Below are positions 8,955 through 17,530 of a stretch of DNA of 64,000 bases, piece after piece (the first letter of the stretch is position 1; the number at the start of each line of letters is the position of its first letter). This DNA is from Halostagnicola larsenii XH-48. Its GTDB lineage: Archaea > Halobacteriota > Halobacteria > Halobacteriales > Natrialbaceae. The notes under the pieces are model-generated. The model was not told where the DNA came from and searched no databases. It saw only the letters and a list, made by a program, of their open reading frames with translations. A program made the position numbers and the translations under genes. The stretch covers positions 2,108,001 to 2,172,000 of the forward strand of contig NZ_CP007055.1 of assembly GCF_000517625.1 (NCBI RefSeq), given 5' to 3'.

Positions 8955-8961
8955 CTTATTA
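8955..8961 (+). promoter_or_regulatory. TATA-like box of the FkbM methyltransferase gene
   Basis: CTTATTA is centred 27 nt before the ATG at 8985, the spacing expected for a leaderless haloarchaeal transcript. The surrounding 200 bp (8778-8984) is noticeably AT-richer than its neighbours and holds no convincing gene. Confidence 0.55.
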
Positions 8962-8984
8962 CGATATTTGGTCGTGTCCCGACC

Positions 8985-9770
8985 ATGGTAACGCCGATCA
9001 ATCGCGCCGTCGACATTTATCGCGACGACGGCATCACGGCGCTCTCGATCAAAGCGCTCCGGAGCCTTCGCGGACGAGCGACGTTAGCCTACTGGCGGTT
9101 TCGGGGATCCCGAACCTTCGAATTCGACGGAGTTGAAGCAACGTTCGACACCCAGGGTCGCGCCGCCCGATCGCTGCAGATCTTCGATAGCGGGGAGCGG
9201 AAGATGGTCAGGGACCTGCTCTCGGAACTCGAGGAAGACGACGTGTTCTGGGATATCGGCGCGCACATCGGGTTTCACTCGAGTTTCGCCGGCCAGCGGG
9301 CCCGACGCGTCGAAGCGTTCGAGCCGACGCCCGGCACCGCCCGACAGGCCGGAAAGCACCTCGAGCGAAACGGCGTCGACGCGACGGTACACGAGTACGC
9401 GATGTGGGACGCCGACGAAACGCTCACGCTCGACCCCGACAGCGCCGCAACCGACGGCGAATCGGTGACGGTGCCAGCCCACAGGGGCGACACGCTCGTC
9501 GACGACGGGTTGGCCCAGCCGAACGTCGTAAAGATCGACGTGGAAGGTGCGGAGCCGCGCGTGGTCGACGGGATGGCCGAAACGCTGGCCGACGATCGGT
9601 GTCGGACCGTCTACTGTGAGATACACCGGCCGGCGGAGACCCGCCCGTCGGTCGAGGACCACGGCTCCTCGGTCGAGCAGTTCCTCGAGTCGCTTCGGGA
9701 CCTCGGATTCACCGTCGAGACGATCGAGGATCGAGGGCTGGACCTCCACGTCAAGGGAACCAAAGCGTGA
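8985..9770 (+). CDS. FkbM family methyltransferase
   Basis: 261 residues. A 70-residue N-terminal part precedes the SAM-dependent methyltransferase core: VFWDIGAHIGFHSSFAG (motif I), RVEAFEPTPG (motif II) and VVKIDVEGAEPRVVDGM, the KxDVEG hallmark of FkbM enzymes. These O-methylate sugars or other hydroxyls, often on surface glycans. The neighbours (epimerase, a GT4 glycosyltransferase 4 kb away) make a role in glycan decoration plausible, but it is not in an operon with them. The length is usual for the family. Confidence 0.92.
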   Translation: MVTPINRAVDIYRDDGITALSIKALRSLRGRATLAYWRFRGSRTFEFDGVEATFDTQGRAARSLQIFDSGERKMVRDLLSELEEDDVFWDIGAHIGFHSSFAGQRARRVEAFEPTPGTARQAGKHLERNGVDATVHEYAMWDADETLTLDPDSAATDGESVTVPAHRGDTLVDDGLAQPNVVKIDVEGAEPRVVDGMAETLADDRCRTVYCEIHRPAETRPSVEDHGSSVEQFLESLRDLGFTVETIEDRGLDLHVKGTKA

Positions 9771-9859
9771 GTTCCGGGACGATGGGGTGTGTGGCCGCCC
9801 GATAGTCGACACGGTCCGATAAGATCCAGTCACGGAGCCCGTTCGCGACGAGAACGCCT

Positions 9860-9866
9860 TTATATC
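9860..9866 (+). promoter_or_regulatory. TATA box of egsA
   Basis: TTTATAT sits 25 nt (centre to ATG at 9888) upstream of the chosen start, giving an essentially leaderless mRNA. It also argues against the longer reading frame that would start at 9789. Confidence 0.7.
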
Positions 9867-9887
9867 GCGGCCGCCCTCCACAGAGAT

Positions 9888-10949
9888 ATGTTCGATAAGT
9901 CGACGTGGATTCGCCTGCCGCGAAACGTCGTCGTCGGCAAGGGTGTTCGCTCGCAGTTTCTCGAGGTCGTCGACGACCTCCACCTCCGGGGTCGACCGCT
10001 GTTCGTAACGAGTCCGACGCCGCGATCGATCGCGGCCGATCCGATCGCCGCCGATTTCGAGGCGGCGGGGATCGATCCGGCCATCGTGACCGTCGAGCGA
10101 GCGAGCTTCGAGGCCGTCGAGGAAGTCATCGAGACGGCCGAAGCCGAGGAGGTAGCCTATCTCGTCGGCATCGGCGGCGGGAAGGCGATCGACATCGCGA
10201 AGATGGCCAGCCACCACCTCGAGATGGGGTTTTGCTCGGTGCCGACGGCGGCGAGCCACGACGGCATCGTCAGCAATCGCGGCTCGGTGCCGGACGGCGA
10301 TACGCGCCACAGCGTCGCCGCGGAGCCGCCGCTCGCGGTCGTCGCCGACACCGAACTCCTCGCGGACGCCCCCTGGGAACTCACGACCGCCGGTTGTGCG
10401 GACATCATCTCGAACTACACCGCCGTGATGGACTGGCGGCTCGCCAACCGGCTCAAGAACGTCGAGTACTCCGGCTTCGCCGCCGCGCTGGCGGAGATGA
10501 CCGCCGAAATACTCGTCGACAACGCCGATCATGTCCGCCCCGGCCTTGAGGAATCGGCCTGGATCGTCACCAAGGCGCTCGTCTCCTCGGGCGTGGCGAT
10601 GTCCATCGCCGGCTCCTCGAGACCGGCAAGCGGTGCCGAGCACCTCTTTTCGCACCAACTCGACCGGCTCGCGCCCGGGGCCGCCCTCCACGGCCACCAG
10701 GTCGGCGTCGGCTCGATCATGACCGCCTACCTCCACGACGGGGAGCACGGCATCTGGCAGGACATCAGGGATGCGCTCGACAGCATCGACGCACCGACGA
10801 CCGCGGCCGAACTCGGCATCGACGACGAGACCGTCCTCGAGGCGCTGACGACCTGTCACGCGATTCGTGACCGATACACCATCCTCGGCGATGGGATGAA
10901 CGAGGAAGCCGCTCGAGAGGTCGCCACGACGACCGGCGTCATCTCCTGA
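9888..10949 (+). CDS. egsA: NAD(P)-dependent glycerol-1-phosphate dehydrogenase
   Basis: 353 residues from ATG 9888 (MFDKSTWIRLPRNVVVG), the start fixed by the TATA box. It reduces dihydroxyacetone phosphate to sn-glycerol-1-phosphate, the backbone with archaeal stereochemistry for ether lipids, in the cytoplasm. Family landmarks are the nucleotide-binding GIGGGKAIDIAKMAS, SVPTAASHDGIVSNRGS, the zinc-site region (AGCADIISNYTAVMDW, SRPASGAEHLFSHQLD, ALHGHQVGVGSIM) and matching length. It is an archaeal-specific marker gene and confirms the domain assignment. The stop is followed within 40 bp by the convergent S9 peptidase gene. Confidence 0.97.
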   Translation: MFDKSTWIRLPRNVVVGKGVRSQFLEVVDDLHLRGRPLFVTSPTPRSIAADPIAADFEAAGIDPAIVTVERASFEAVEEVIETAEAEEVAYLVGIGGGKAIDIAKMASHHLEMGFCSVPTAASHDGIVSNRGSVPDGDTRHSVAAEPPLAVVADTELLADAPWELTTAGCADIISNYTAVMDWRLANRLKNVEYSGFAAALAEMTAEILVDNADHVRPGLEESAWIVTKALVSSGVAMSIAGSSRPASGAEHLFSHQLDRLAPGAALHGHQVGVGSIMTAYLHDGEHGIWQDIRDALDSIDAPTTAAELGIDDETVLEALTTCHAIRDRYTILGDGMNEEAAREVATTTGVIS

Positions 10950-10987
10950 CGCGGTTCCACCGAAAAGACTCGAGGGAATAACCGAAG

Positions 10988-12898
10988 CTATACGTGCTCG
11001 TCGAGGAAGTCTGCGATTTCGGCGTAGGCCTCGATCCGATTGTCGAGTTTCGAGAAGCCGTGGCCTTCGTCGTCGAAGATCAGTTTTCGAACGGGAACGC
11101 CCTGTTCTCGAGCCTGTTCGACGATCTGCTCGGCTTCGCCCACCGGCACGCGAGGGTCGTTCTCGCCGTGGAGGACGAAAAGCGGTGCCTCGAGCGACTC
11201 GACGTTGTTGATGGGCGAGATTTCCGCTAAGAACTCGCGGTTGTCGGCGAGCGAGCCGTACTCCGCCTCCCGGAGTTTCCGCCGCCAGTCGCCGGTGTTC
11301 TCGAGGAAGGTGACGAAGTTGGCGATGCCGACGACGTCGACGCCGGCCGCCCAGAGGTCGGGGTACTCCGTTAGCGCAGCGAGCACCATGAACCCGCCGT
11401 AGGAGCCGCCCTTGCACGCGATCCGATCCGGATCGATAGCCGGGTGGTCCTGCAACCACTCGACGCAGGCGCGGATGTCGGCGACCGAGTCCATGCGCTT
11501 TTCGACGTCGTCGAGGCTCGCGTACTCGCTGCCGTAGCCCGCGGAGCCGCGGACGTTGGGTTCGAAGTAGGCGTAGCCGCGGTTCAGGAAGTACTGCTTG
11601 ACGCTCGAGAACGACGGCCGACGCTGGCTCTCGGGCCCGCCGTGGATGTCGACGATGACCGGCGTCGCCCCCTCTTCGGTCGATTCGGGGAGCGTGAGAT
11701 AGCCCGGCACCTCCAACTCGTCGAAGCTCTCGACGTGTTCGATCGTCGATTCGCGGAAGCTTTCGCGGGGGATGCCGGCCGTCGGTGCCGCCGTCCACCG
11801 TTCCGCCTCGCCAGTCTCGAGATCGACGACGAAGACGTTCGTGTTGATCGTATCGCCGGACGTCGAGACGGCAAACCGCTCCGCGTCGGGGCCGAAACTC
11901 ACGCCGCCGGCGATGCCGCCCGGCAGGTCCGGTTCGGGAAACGTCTCGAAGGTGGTCGGCGCGTCGGGATCGAACTCGCCGACGGTGAGGTCGGTGTAGC
12001 CTTCGACATTTCGAGAGTAGACGAACCGACCCGTCTCGTCGTCGACCGCGATACCGTCGACGTTCCACTCGCCGCCCGATGCAACCGTCTCGAGGGACTT
12101 CGTCTCGAGGTCCAGATACGCGAGCTCGAGCGTGTCGGACTCGCAGTCCGTGACCAGGTAGAGTCCCGGGCTCTCCTCGCCATCAGGGGGTATCGGGGCC
12201 CAGCTCGCGCTCTGGTATCGAACGTCGCCCTCGTGGGGCGTGAGGTGCTCGAGGTCGGTCGAGTCGGGGTCTATCGACTCGAGGTCGGTGACTCCGCCGT
12301 CGCCCTGCTCGAGATCGAGCACGTAGAGGTCCTGATCGAAGTTCGAGTAGGCCTTCGAGACGAGCAGCTTCGAGTCGTCGGGGCTCCAGCCCGAGAGGGT
12401 GAGCCAGCCGTCGCCTTCAAAAACGAGCGTCGCGTCGGCGGGAGACGACGACTCTCGAGCGGTCGAATTTTGTCCGTCGGCGTCGCCCTCCGCACGCCGC
12501 TGGACGTACACGTCGAAAACGGACTCATCGCGGCGGTTCGAGGTGAACGCGAACCACTCGCCGTCGTGGCTCCAGCCGCCCCACCGGTGTTTCGAGTCCG
12601 GGTGCTGCGTCTGGTTCTCGATGACGCCGGTTTCGGCGTCGAGTCGGAACAGTTGGGCGCGTTCGTTGCCCCCTTCGTCCATCCCGAAGATCAACTCGGA
12701 CCGTTCGGGCGACCACGACGCGAAGCTCACCTGTTCGTCCGTAAACGTTCGCTGCTCGGGCCAGGAAAGCGGTTCCTCGAGCGTCCAGACCTGCGGGACG
12801 CCGGTCGTGTTCATCAGAAACGAGAGGGATTCGCCGTCGGGGCCGAACGACGCGCCGTAGGCGCTTCGGACGTTGAGATAGCGTTCGATATCGTACAT
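10988..12898 (-). CDS. S9 family serine peptidase (acylaminoacyl/prolyl oligopeptidase type)
   Basis: 636 residues. The first 370 or so are WD/TolB-like beta-propeller repeats (LSFLMNT, ASWSPERSELIF, GWSHDGEWFAFTSN, LSGWSPDDSKLLV). The C-terminal alpha/beta-hydrolase domain has the nucleophile in GGSYGG (Ser about 499), the acid in HGENDPRVP (Asp about 581) and His about 613 in DEGHGF. HGGPESQRRPSF supplies the oxyanion loop. It cleaves peptides admitted through the propeller. There is no signal peptide, so it is cytoplasmic. The start MYDIERYLNVRSAYG is well placed, with no alternative close by. Confidence 0.95.
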   Translation of the reverse strand: MYDIERYLNVRSAYGASFGPDGESLSFLMNTTGVPQVWTLEEPLSWPEQRTFTDEQVSFASWSPERSELIFGMDEGGNERAQLFRLDAETGVIENQTQHPDSKHRWGGWSHDGEWFAFTSNRRDESVFDVYVQRRAEGDADGQNSTARESSSPADATLVFEGDGWLTLSGWSPDDSKLLVSKAYSNFDQDLYVLDLEQGDGGVTDLESIDPDSTDLEHLTPHEGDVRYQSASWAPIPPDGEESPGLYLVTDCESDTLELAYLDLETKSLETVASGGEWNVDGIAVDDETGRFVYSRNVEGYTDLTVGEFDPDAPTTFETFPEPDLPGGIAGGVSFGPDAERFAVSTSGDTINTNVFVVDLETGEAERWTAAPTAGIPRESFRESTIEHVESFDELEVPGYLTLPESTEEGATPVIVDIHGGPESQRRPSFSSVKQYFLNRGYAYFEPNVRGSAGYGSEYASLDDVEKRMDSVADIRACVEWLQDHPAIDPDRIACKGGSYGGFMVLAALTEYPDLWAAGVDVVGIANFVTFLENTGDWRRKLREAEYGSLADNREFLAEISPINNVESLEAPLFVLHGENDPRVPVGEAEQIVEQAREQGVPVRKLIFDDEGHGFSKLDNRIEAYAEIADFLDEHV

Positions 12899-13133
12899 CG
12901 GGTACGTCGAATAACTCGGGACGGACCGGTAACCGTTTCCCCTCGAGACAGTATCGCGTGCTGTGGCGAACTCCTCTGTAGGTCCGGCCTAGGCCCGTCC
13001 CGCCGAGAGCAACGGTCGCTGTCGCGGGGAACGCGGGCGTCTACTCGGCTGCGAGCGGGCCAAGACCGGGAGTTGTGGGCGGCGGTGTTGGGGAGTGGTT
13101 AACGAAATACAGGAATACAGAACGGTACGGACG

Positions 13134-13796
13134 ATGGCAGACGAGGCCGAGTCCGGCGACGGAGAACAGTTCGTTCCAGTCACGACGGTCGTCCTCACGG
13201 TGCTGGTCGTCCTCGTCGCGTTCGGTCTGACGGTCGCAGTGGTCGGCCCGGGATTTTTCGACGGGGATACGGCCGGCGACAATGATCCGGAGTCACTCGG
13301 CGACCTCGAGGGATCGTCGGATGTCAATTCGACCGATAGCGGGGCGGGAAGCGACGGAAACTCGTCCGATGACGAATCGAACGAGAGCAGTGATGAACCA
13401 ATAGACGCGATAGGAAATGAGTCCGACGAGGAGGAGGGACCGCCCGAGGAAGATAGCATCTCCGACGAGACGGAAGAGGAACCGGACGAGGAAGATGAGA
13501 GTGAAGAAGAAAACGACGAAGAAGACGACGAGGAAGGTGACGACGCGGAAAGTGATGGTGAAGAACCTGATACCGAGGATGGAGAAGACGACGAGACGGA
13601 CGAAAGTGATGGCGACGGGGATGGGACGAGCGAATCAGACACGGACGACGACAGTGAAGAAGACGACGCTGACAGCGACGATACCGAAGCGGAGGATGAA
13701 GACGACGCCGATGACGACGAGGAAGCCAGCCCGCTCGACGACCTCGACGAGTTCATCGACGAAACGATAGAGGACTCGAGGTCCGACGACGAGTGA
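13134..13796 (+). CDS. membrane-anchored protein with hyperacidic low-complexity tail
   Basis: 220 residues from ATG 13134 (MADEAESGDGEQFVPV); a GTG at 13095 in frame would add 13 residues. One hydrophobic helix (about 13-37, VVLTVLVVLVAFGLTVAVVG) is followed by about 180 residues made almost entirely of Asp, Glu, Ser and Gly, with a short ending (DDLDEFIDETIEDS). The predicted topology is a single anchor with the tail outside or inside; the short acidic N-terminus does not decide it. No enzymatic motif is visible. The tail is extreme even for a haloarchaeon. The function is unknown; an ion-binding or spacer role is only a guess. Confidence 0.75.
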   Translation: MADEAESGDGEQFVPVTTVVLTVLVVLVAFGLTVAVVGPGFFDGDTAGDNDPESLGDLEGSSDVNSTDSGAGSDGNSSDDESNESSDEPIDAIGNESDEEEGPPEEDSISDETEEEPDEEDESEEENDEEDDEEGDDAESDGEEPDTEDGEDDETDESDGDGDGTSESDTDDDSEEDDADSDDTEAEDEDDADDDEEASPLDDLDEFIDETIEDSRSDDE

Positions 13797-13994
13797 CGTG
13801 AGTATCTGCCGCGGCCACCGCGTTCAGTCGTGATTCTGTCGACTACCGCGGACAGCCCAGATCGGCTTGAAACAGAGATGTCGCGCGTGTTCTCGAACGA
13901 GCACTCCTCGAGGCGAACGACTCCCAACGGTCGAATCTATACGACCTACCCATCCAGTAACCTCGACGGCCCATCCGTCCAGTAACTTAGGTGA

Positions 13995-14003
13995 TTTTTT
14001 AAT
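13995..14003 (+). promoter_or_regulatory. TATA box of the GT4 glycosyltransferase gene
   Basis: TTTTTTAAT is centred 27 nt before the ATG at 14027. Just upstream, CCCATCCAGTAAC and a near copy (CCGTCCAGTAAC) form a short direct repeat between 13949 and 13986, of unknown meaning. Confidence 0.6.
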
Positions 14004-14026
14004 CCGGGGCTACGTCCCGACGGCAT

Positions 14027-15088
14027 ATGCACGTCGCGTTCGTCTCGTTCGAAACGCTCGAGCATCGAGAGACCGAGACGAACCGGCGGTTTCGCGACGT
14101 CGTCGAGGGACACCGAGACGGCGGACACGACGTCCACGTCTTCTGTGCGCAGTTTTGGGCCGGCGAGGCGTCGGTCCACGAACGCGAGGACATTACCTAT
14201 CACGCCGTCTCCTCGGGTCTCGAGGCGCGTTCGTCCTTTCTGCTTCGGTTGCCGTTCGTCCTCGCCTCGGCTCGACCGGATATCATCCACGCGAACGCGC
14301 GACCACCGGGGCAGGTGATCGCCGCCAACTGGGGTTCGAGGCTAGCTCGCTGCCCGTTCGTCCTCGAGTGGTACGGCGACGACGGGGTCGCCGAGGACAG
14401 GGTCACCCGGTGGGCGACGAGCCAGCCCGACCGGATCGTGACTCCCTCGGAACTCGTCGGCACCTGGGTACAAGAGATCGGTGCCGAAACCGAGCAGGTG
14501 ACGCCGATTCCGAACCAGATCGACATCGAGCGGATTCGAAACGTTTCGCCGGCCGAACAGATCGAGGTGGTCTACGCCCGTCGGCTCGACGAGGGTGCGA
14601 ACCTAGAGAGCCTGCTGCTCGCGCTGGCGGAGATTCGCCAGCGGGGCTGGAAGGCGGTCGTCATCGGCGACGGTCCCGAACGCGGACGCTACGAGGGGTT
14701 GGCAAGCGACCTTCGGATCGACGACCGGGTTCGGTTCGCCGGCGAACTCCCCCGCGAGGAACGGATCGCCGTCTACCGGGGCGCACACGTCTTCGCTCAG
14801 ACCGCCGAACGCTGTGTCTTTCCGACGGAGATGCTCTGGGCGCTCGCCTCGGGCTGTGTCGGGATCGTCGAGTATCACGCCGACTCGAGCGCGCACGAAC
14901 TCGTCGAGGGCTGGGACCGTGGCTTTCGGACCACCAGCGAACAGGAGCTAACGAACGCCATCATCGACGCGGGCGACCTCGAGTACCGCGACTACGACGA
15001 CCGATTCGCCACGTTCGACCGGAGTGCGGTCAGCGACCGCTACCTCGAACTCTACCGGACGCTTCAGGACCAATCCGGTGTGTTGTAA
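14027..15088 (+). CDS. glycosyltransferase family 4 protein
   Basis: 353 residues with a GT-B layout. The N-terminal acceptor half starts HVAFVSFETLEHRETETNRRF and contains RPDIIHANARPPG. The C-terminal donor half contains VVIGDGPERGRYEGLA, RVRFAGELPREE and AERCVFPTEMLWALASGCVG, the E-x6-E retaining motif. It transfers a sugar from an activated donor, probably to a lipid or glycan at the inner face of the membrane. The start is fixed by the TATA box. Substrates are unknown. The nearest glycan-like genes are the FkbM methyltransferase and epimerase several kilobases upstream. Confidence 0.92.
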   Translation: MHVAFVSFETLEHRETETNRRFRDVVEGHRDGGHDVHVFCAQFWAGEASVHEREDITYHAVSSGLEARSSFLLRLPFVLASARPDIIHANARPPGQVIAANWGSRLARCPFVLEWYGDDGVAEDRVTRWATSQPDRIVTPSELVGTWVQEIGAETEQVTPIPNQIDIERIRNVSPAEQIEVVYARRLDEGANLESLLLALAEIRQRGWKAVVIGDGPERGRYEGLASDLRIDDRVRFAGELPREERIAVYRGAHVFAQTAERCVFPTEMLWALASGCVGIVEYHADSSAHELVEGWDRGFRTTSEQELTNAIIDAGDLEYRDYDDRFATFDRSAVSDRYLELYRTLQDQSGVL

Positions 15089-15136
15089 GGTATTGACTGC
15101 CTTTACAGAATTACACAGAGAAAGTAACGCAGGACG

Positions 15137-15307
15137 TTACAGCCCCCGTATCAGCGACCAGACGAGCGCACCGCCAAGGACGAGAAAAAGTCCGACACCG
15201 ACCAGGAGGATGAGGGACGGAAGAAGGGGCCACACGAGGATACCGAGGACGGCGACCAGCAGGACGATGACGATGTTGAGACGGCGGACGATTGCATCTT
15301 CGACCAT
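15137..15307 (-). CDS. small two-helix membrane protein
   Basis: 56 residues, ATG at 15307, TAA at 15137-15139. It reads MVEDAIVRRLN, then a hydrophobic helix (IVIVLLVAVLGILVW), PLLPS, a second hydrophobic stretch (LILLVGVGLFLVLGGALVW) and a basic end (SLIRGL). CCTATTTATC on the minus strand is centred 28 nt upstream of the ATG, an excellent leaderless promoter, which is the main reason to believe the gene. It is too short for routine ORF lists. I do not recognise a family; haloarchaea carry many such orphan membrane microproteins. Confidence 0.72.
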   Translation of the reverse strand: MVEDAIVRRLNIVIVLLVAVLGILVWPLLPSLILLVGVGLFLVLGGALVWSLIRGL

Positions 15308-15330
15308 TATTCACAGGGTTCGTGTAGTCC

Positions 15331-15340
15331 GATAAATAGG
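15331..15340 (-). promoter_or_regulatory. TATA box of the 56-residue membrane protein gene
   Basis: Minus-strand CCTATTTATC, centre 28 nt before the start codon at 15307; it lies in the 70-bp gap after the trpB stop codon. Confidence 0.6.
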
Positions 15341-15378
15341 TTGGGCACTCACCGACAGTCATGCGGTCAGACGACTGA

Positions 15379-16530
15379 TCAGAGATCGAACTTCTCGGCT
15401 GCGGTTTCCATGTCCTTGTCTCCGCGTCCCGAGAGGTTGACGAGGATGCGCTCGTGGTCGGTCTCCTCGGCCAGTTGAATCGCTCGAGCGAGGCCGTGGC
15501 TCGACTCGAGGGCCGGGATGATCCCTTCCGTTTCGCTGAGTTCCCTGAACGCGGCGAGAGCCGCGTCGTCGGTGACCCCGCTGTACTCACAGCGGCCGAC
15601 GGCGCGGAACATGGCGTGTTCGGGACCGACGCCGGGGTAGTCGAGCCCTGCCGAGACGGAGTGGACCTCGACGTCCTCGTCGATGACGCGGGTTTTCATC
15701 CCGTGGATGACGTCGTCCGCCCCGCTCGAGAGCGGTGCCGCGTGGCGACTCGAGTCCGATCCCTCGCCGCCGCCTTCGGCCCCGTAGAAGTCGACGGGAT
15801 CGTCGCGGAAGGCGTGAAAGAGCCCGATGGCGTTCGAGCCGCCGCCGACGCAGGCGACCGCGGCGTCGGGTAGTTCGCCCGTCCGTTCGACGAACTGCTC
15901 GCGAGCCTCCCGGCCGATGACGCTCTGGAAGTCCCGAACCATCCGCGGGAACGGGTCCGGACCGACGACGCTACCGACGAGGTAGTGCGTGTCGTCGACG
16001 TTCCGAGCGAAGTCCTCGAGCGCGGCGTCGACGGCGTCGGCCAGCCCTTCGCCCCCGCGGGTCACTTCGTTGACCTCGGCCCCCATCAGTCGCATCCGGA
16101 AGACGTTCATCTCCTGGCGTTCGACGTCCTTTTTCCCCATGTAGATCTCCGTCTCGAGGTCGAGCAGGGCGCCGACCATCGCCGTCGCGGTGCCGTGCTG
16201 GCCGGCGCCGGTTTCGGCGATCAGGCGATCCCTGCCGGCGCGTTTCGCCAGCAGCGCCTGTCCGAGTGCGTTGTTGATCTTGTGTGCGCCGCCGTGGAGC
16301 AAATCCTCGCGTTTGAGGTAGATCTCGGTGCCGTAGCGCTCGCTCAGGTTGCTCGCGTAATACAGCGGCGTCGGCCGCCCGGCGAACTCCTCGAGCAGGG
16401 CGCGCAACTTGGCCTGAAACTCGTCGCTCGTTCCGATCTCGTCGTACGCGGCCGCGAGTTGCTCGAGGGGCTCCTCGAGCGGTTCGGGGACGTGTCGACC
16501 GCCGTATCCGTCGAAATCTCCGGAAGACAT
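15379..16530 (-). CDS. trpB: tryptophan synthase beta subunit
   Basis: 383 residues. It condenses indole with serine to give tryptophan using PLP. The PLP lysine is Lys84 in GGAHKINNALGQA, with the glycine-rich phosphate loop VACVGGGSNAIG, the catalytic-Glu region (LIAETGAGQHGT) and the C-terminal LVNLSGRGDKD. This is the TrpB1 type that normally pairs with TrpA. No trpA or other trp gene lies beside it, unlike the usual haloarchaeal trpCBA order, so it is either a second or a displaced copy. ACATACATTACG, 30 nt before the start on the minus strand, is a plausible promoter. Confidence 0.96.
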   Translation of the reverse strand: MSSGDFDGYGGRHVPEPLEEPLEQLAAAYDEIGTSDEFQAKLRALLEEFAGRPTPLYYASNLSERYGTEIYLKREDLLHGGAHKINNALGQALLAKRAGRDRLIAETGAGQHGTATAMVGALLDLETEIYMGKKDVERQEMNVFRMRLMGAEVNEVTRGGEGLADAVDAALEDFARNVDDTHYLVGSVVGPDPFPRMVRDFQSVIGREAREQFVERTGELPDAAVACVGGGSNAIGLFHAFRDDPVDFYGAEGGGEGSDSSRHAAPLSSGADDVIHGMKTRVIDEDVEVHSVSAGLDYPGVGPEHAMFRAVGRCEYSGVTDDAALAAFRELSETEGIIPALESSHGLARAIQLAEETDHERILVNLSGRGDKDMETAAEKFDL

Positions 16531-16616
16531 CTCTACCCGCCAGTTGTGACCTCATCGTAATGTATGTTTGTGATAGTTGCCGACCGGAGTGGAAAAACGG
16601 CTCTCGAGTGCGGGAC

Positions 16617-17447
16617 TTACCGGTCGTCTTCGTCGTCTTCCGAGTCGACGGCGCGTTCGGCAGTTCCGTCGATCTCATCACCGGCATCGGCGTGCGGTTC
16701 CTCGTTCTCACCGTCGGCATCGGCGCGAGGTTCGTCCGGCGTGTCGGCTCGCATGTGGGAAGCGTCTTCGTCGACGGTTGTCTCGGGTTCGGTCCCCTCC
16801 GTCTGCGACGGCTGGGCTTGTTCTGGATCCGGTCCGGTCGCTTCGGCGGGCTCTTCCGCGAGCGCCGAGTCCGAAACGTCGATCCCGACGGCGTCGTCGT
16901 CCGTACCCCGCCGCGGATCGCTCTCGCCTTCGACCCCCGGACGGGAGTGAGATAGCTCGTCGGTGTCCTCGGAGAAGTCGACGTCCGAATTGGGGTCGTC
17001 GTTCCGCGACGCGCCGAGTTCTGCGTCGGCGCTCACGTCGCCGTCCTCGTCGGTCTGGGCCGTTCGACCGAGATCGTGACGCTCGGCTGCAGTGTGTGCC
17101 TCATCAGACAGCGCTTTCCCGTCCGTTTCGTTCGCCGCCGTTTCGTCACCTCCTCGACGATCGAGGGCCCGTTCGATCGCCGTTCCATCGCGGTTCCGTC
17201 GCTGGTACTGGCCGAGTTTGAGGAGTCCGCCGCCCAGGGCGAGCTGTCCGATCGCCCGAAACCTGCCTCGAGCGATAGAACGAACGCCCGCCAGAAGGAA
17301 CGCGCCACCGCCCGCAAGCGCCAGCGAGCCGTCGCTCGCACCCGTCCGAATGAGCGCTTCGAGCCCCGATCGGTCGGTATCGTTGTCGCCATCGTTCGTC
17401 TCGAGACCCAGTTCGTCCTTGGCGTTGGAAAGAGAATCCTCAGTCAT
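16617..17447 (-). CDS. haloarchaeal hypothetical protein with Gly-rich hydrophobic segment and acidic tail
   Basis: 276 residues. After an acidic N-terminus (MTEDSLSNAKDELGL) comes a Gly/Ala/Leu-rich region (about 40-80, LALAGGGAFLLAGVRSIARGRFRAIGQLALGGGLL) that could form one or two short membrane helices. Then about 180 residues of acidic, Glu/Asp/Thr/Pro-rich low complexity follow, which look disordered. I do not recognise a family. It is upstream of, and on the same strand as, the folCP gene, 70 bp from it on the trpB side. It differs from the hyperacidic protein at 13134 in being less extreme and having mixed residues. Confidence 0.7.
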   Translation of the reverse strand: MTEDSLSNAKDELGLETNDGDNDTDRSGLEALIRTGASDGSLALAGGGAFLLAGVRSIARGRFRAIGQLALGGGLLKLGQYQRRNRDGTAIERALDRRGGDETAANETDGKALSDEAHTAAERHDLGRTAQTDEDGDVSADAELGASRNDDPNSDVDFSEDTDELSHSRPGVEGESDPRRGTDDDAVGIDVSDSALAEEPAEATGPDPEQAQPSQTEGTEPETTVDEDASHMRADTPDEPRADADGENEEPHADAGDEIDGTAERAVDSEDDEDDR

Positions 17448-17530
17448 TGTATTCGATAGCGGGGAGAGCCCGCATCGACGGGGCTACTCGCTCGAGACGG
17501 TTGAAAGGTGGGCCGGCAGGTGACTACGGG

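Noticed and set aside
8827-8991. 54-residue plus-strand frame starting MRKERIERVW
   Set aside because: It overlaps the TATA box and first codons of the FkbM gene, is basic and lacks haloarchaeal acidic character; it has no promoter of its own.
9084-12068. 994-residue minus-strand frame across FkbM and egsA
   Set aside because: Arg-rich mirror of plus-strand coding sequence; the plus-strand genes have clear motifs and promoters.
11444-13102. 552-residue plus-strand frame opposite the S9 peptidase
   Set aside because: Mirror frame of a gene with a complete catalytic triad; composition is not haloarchaeal protein-like.
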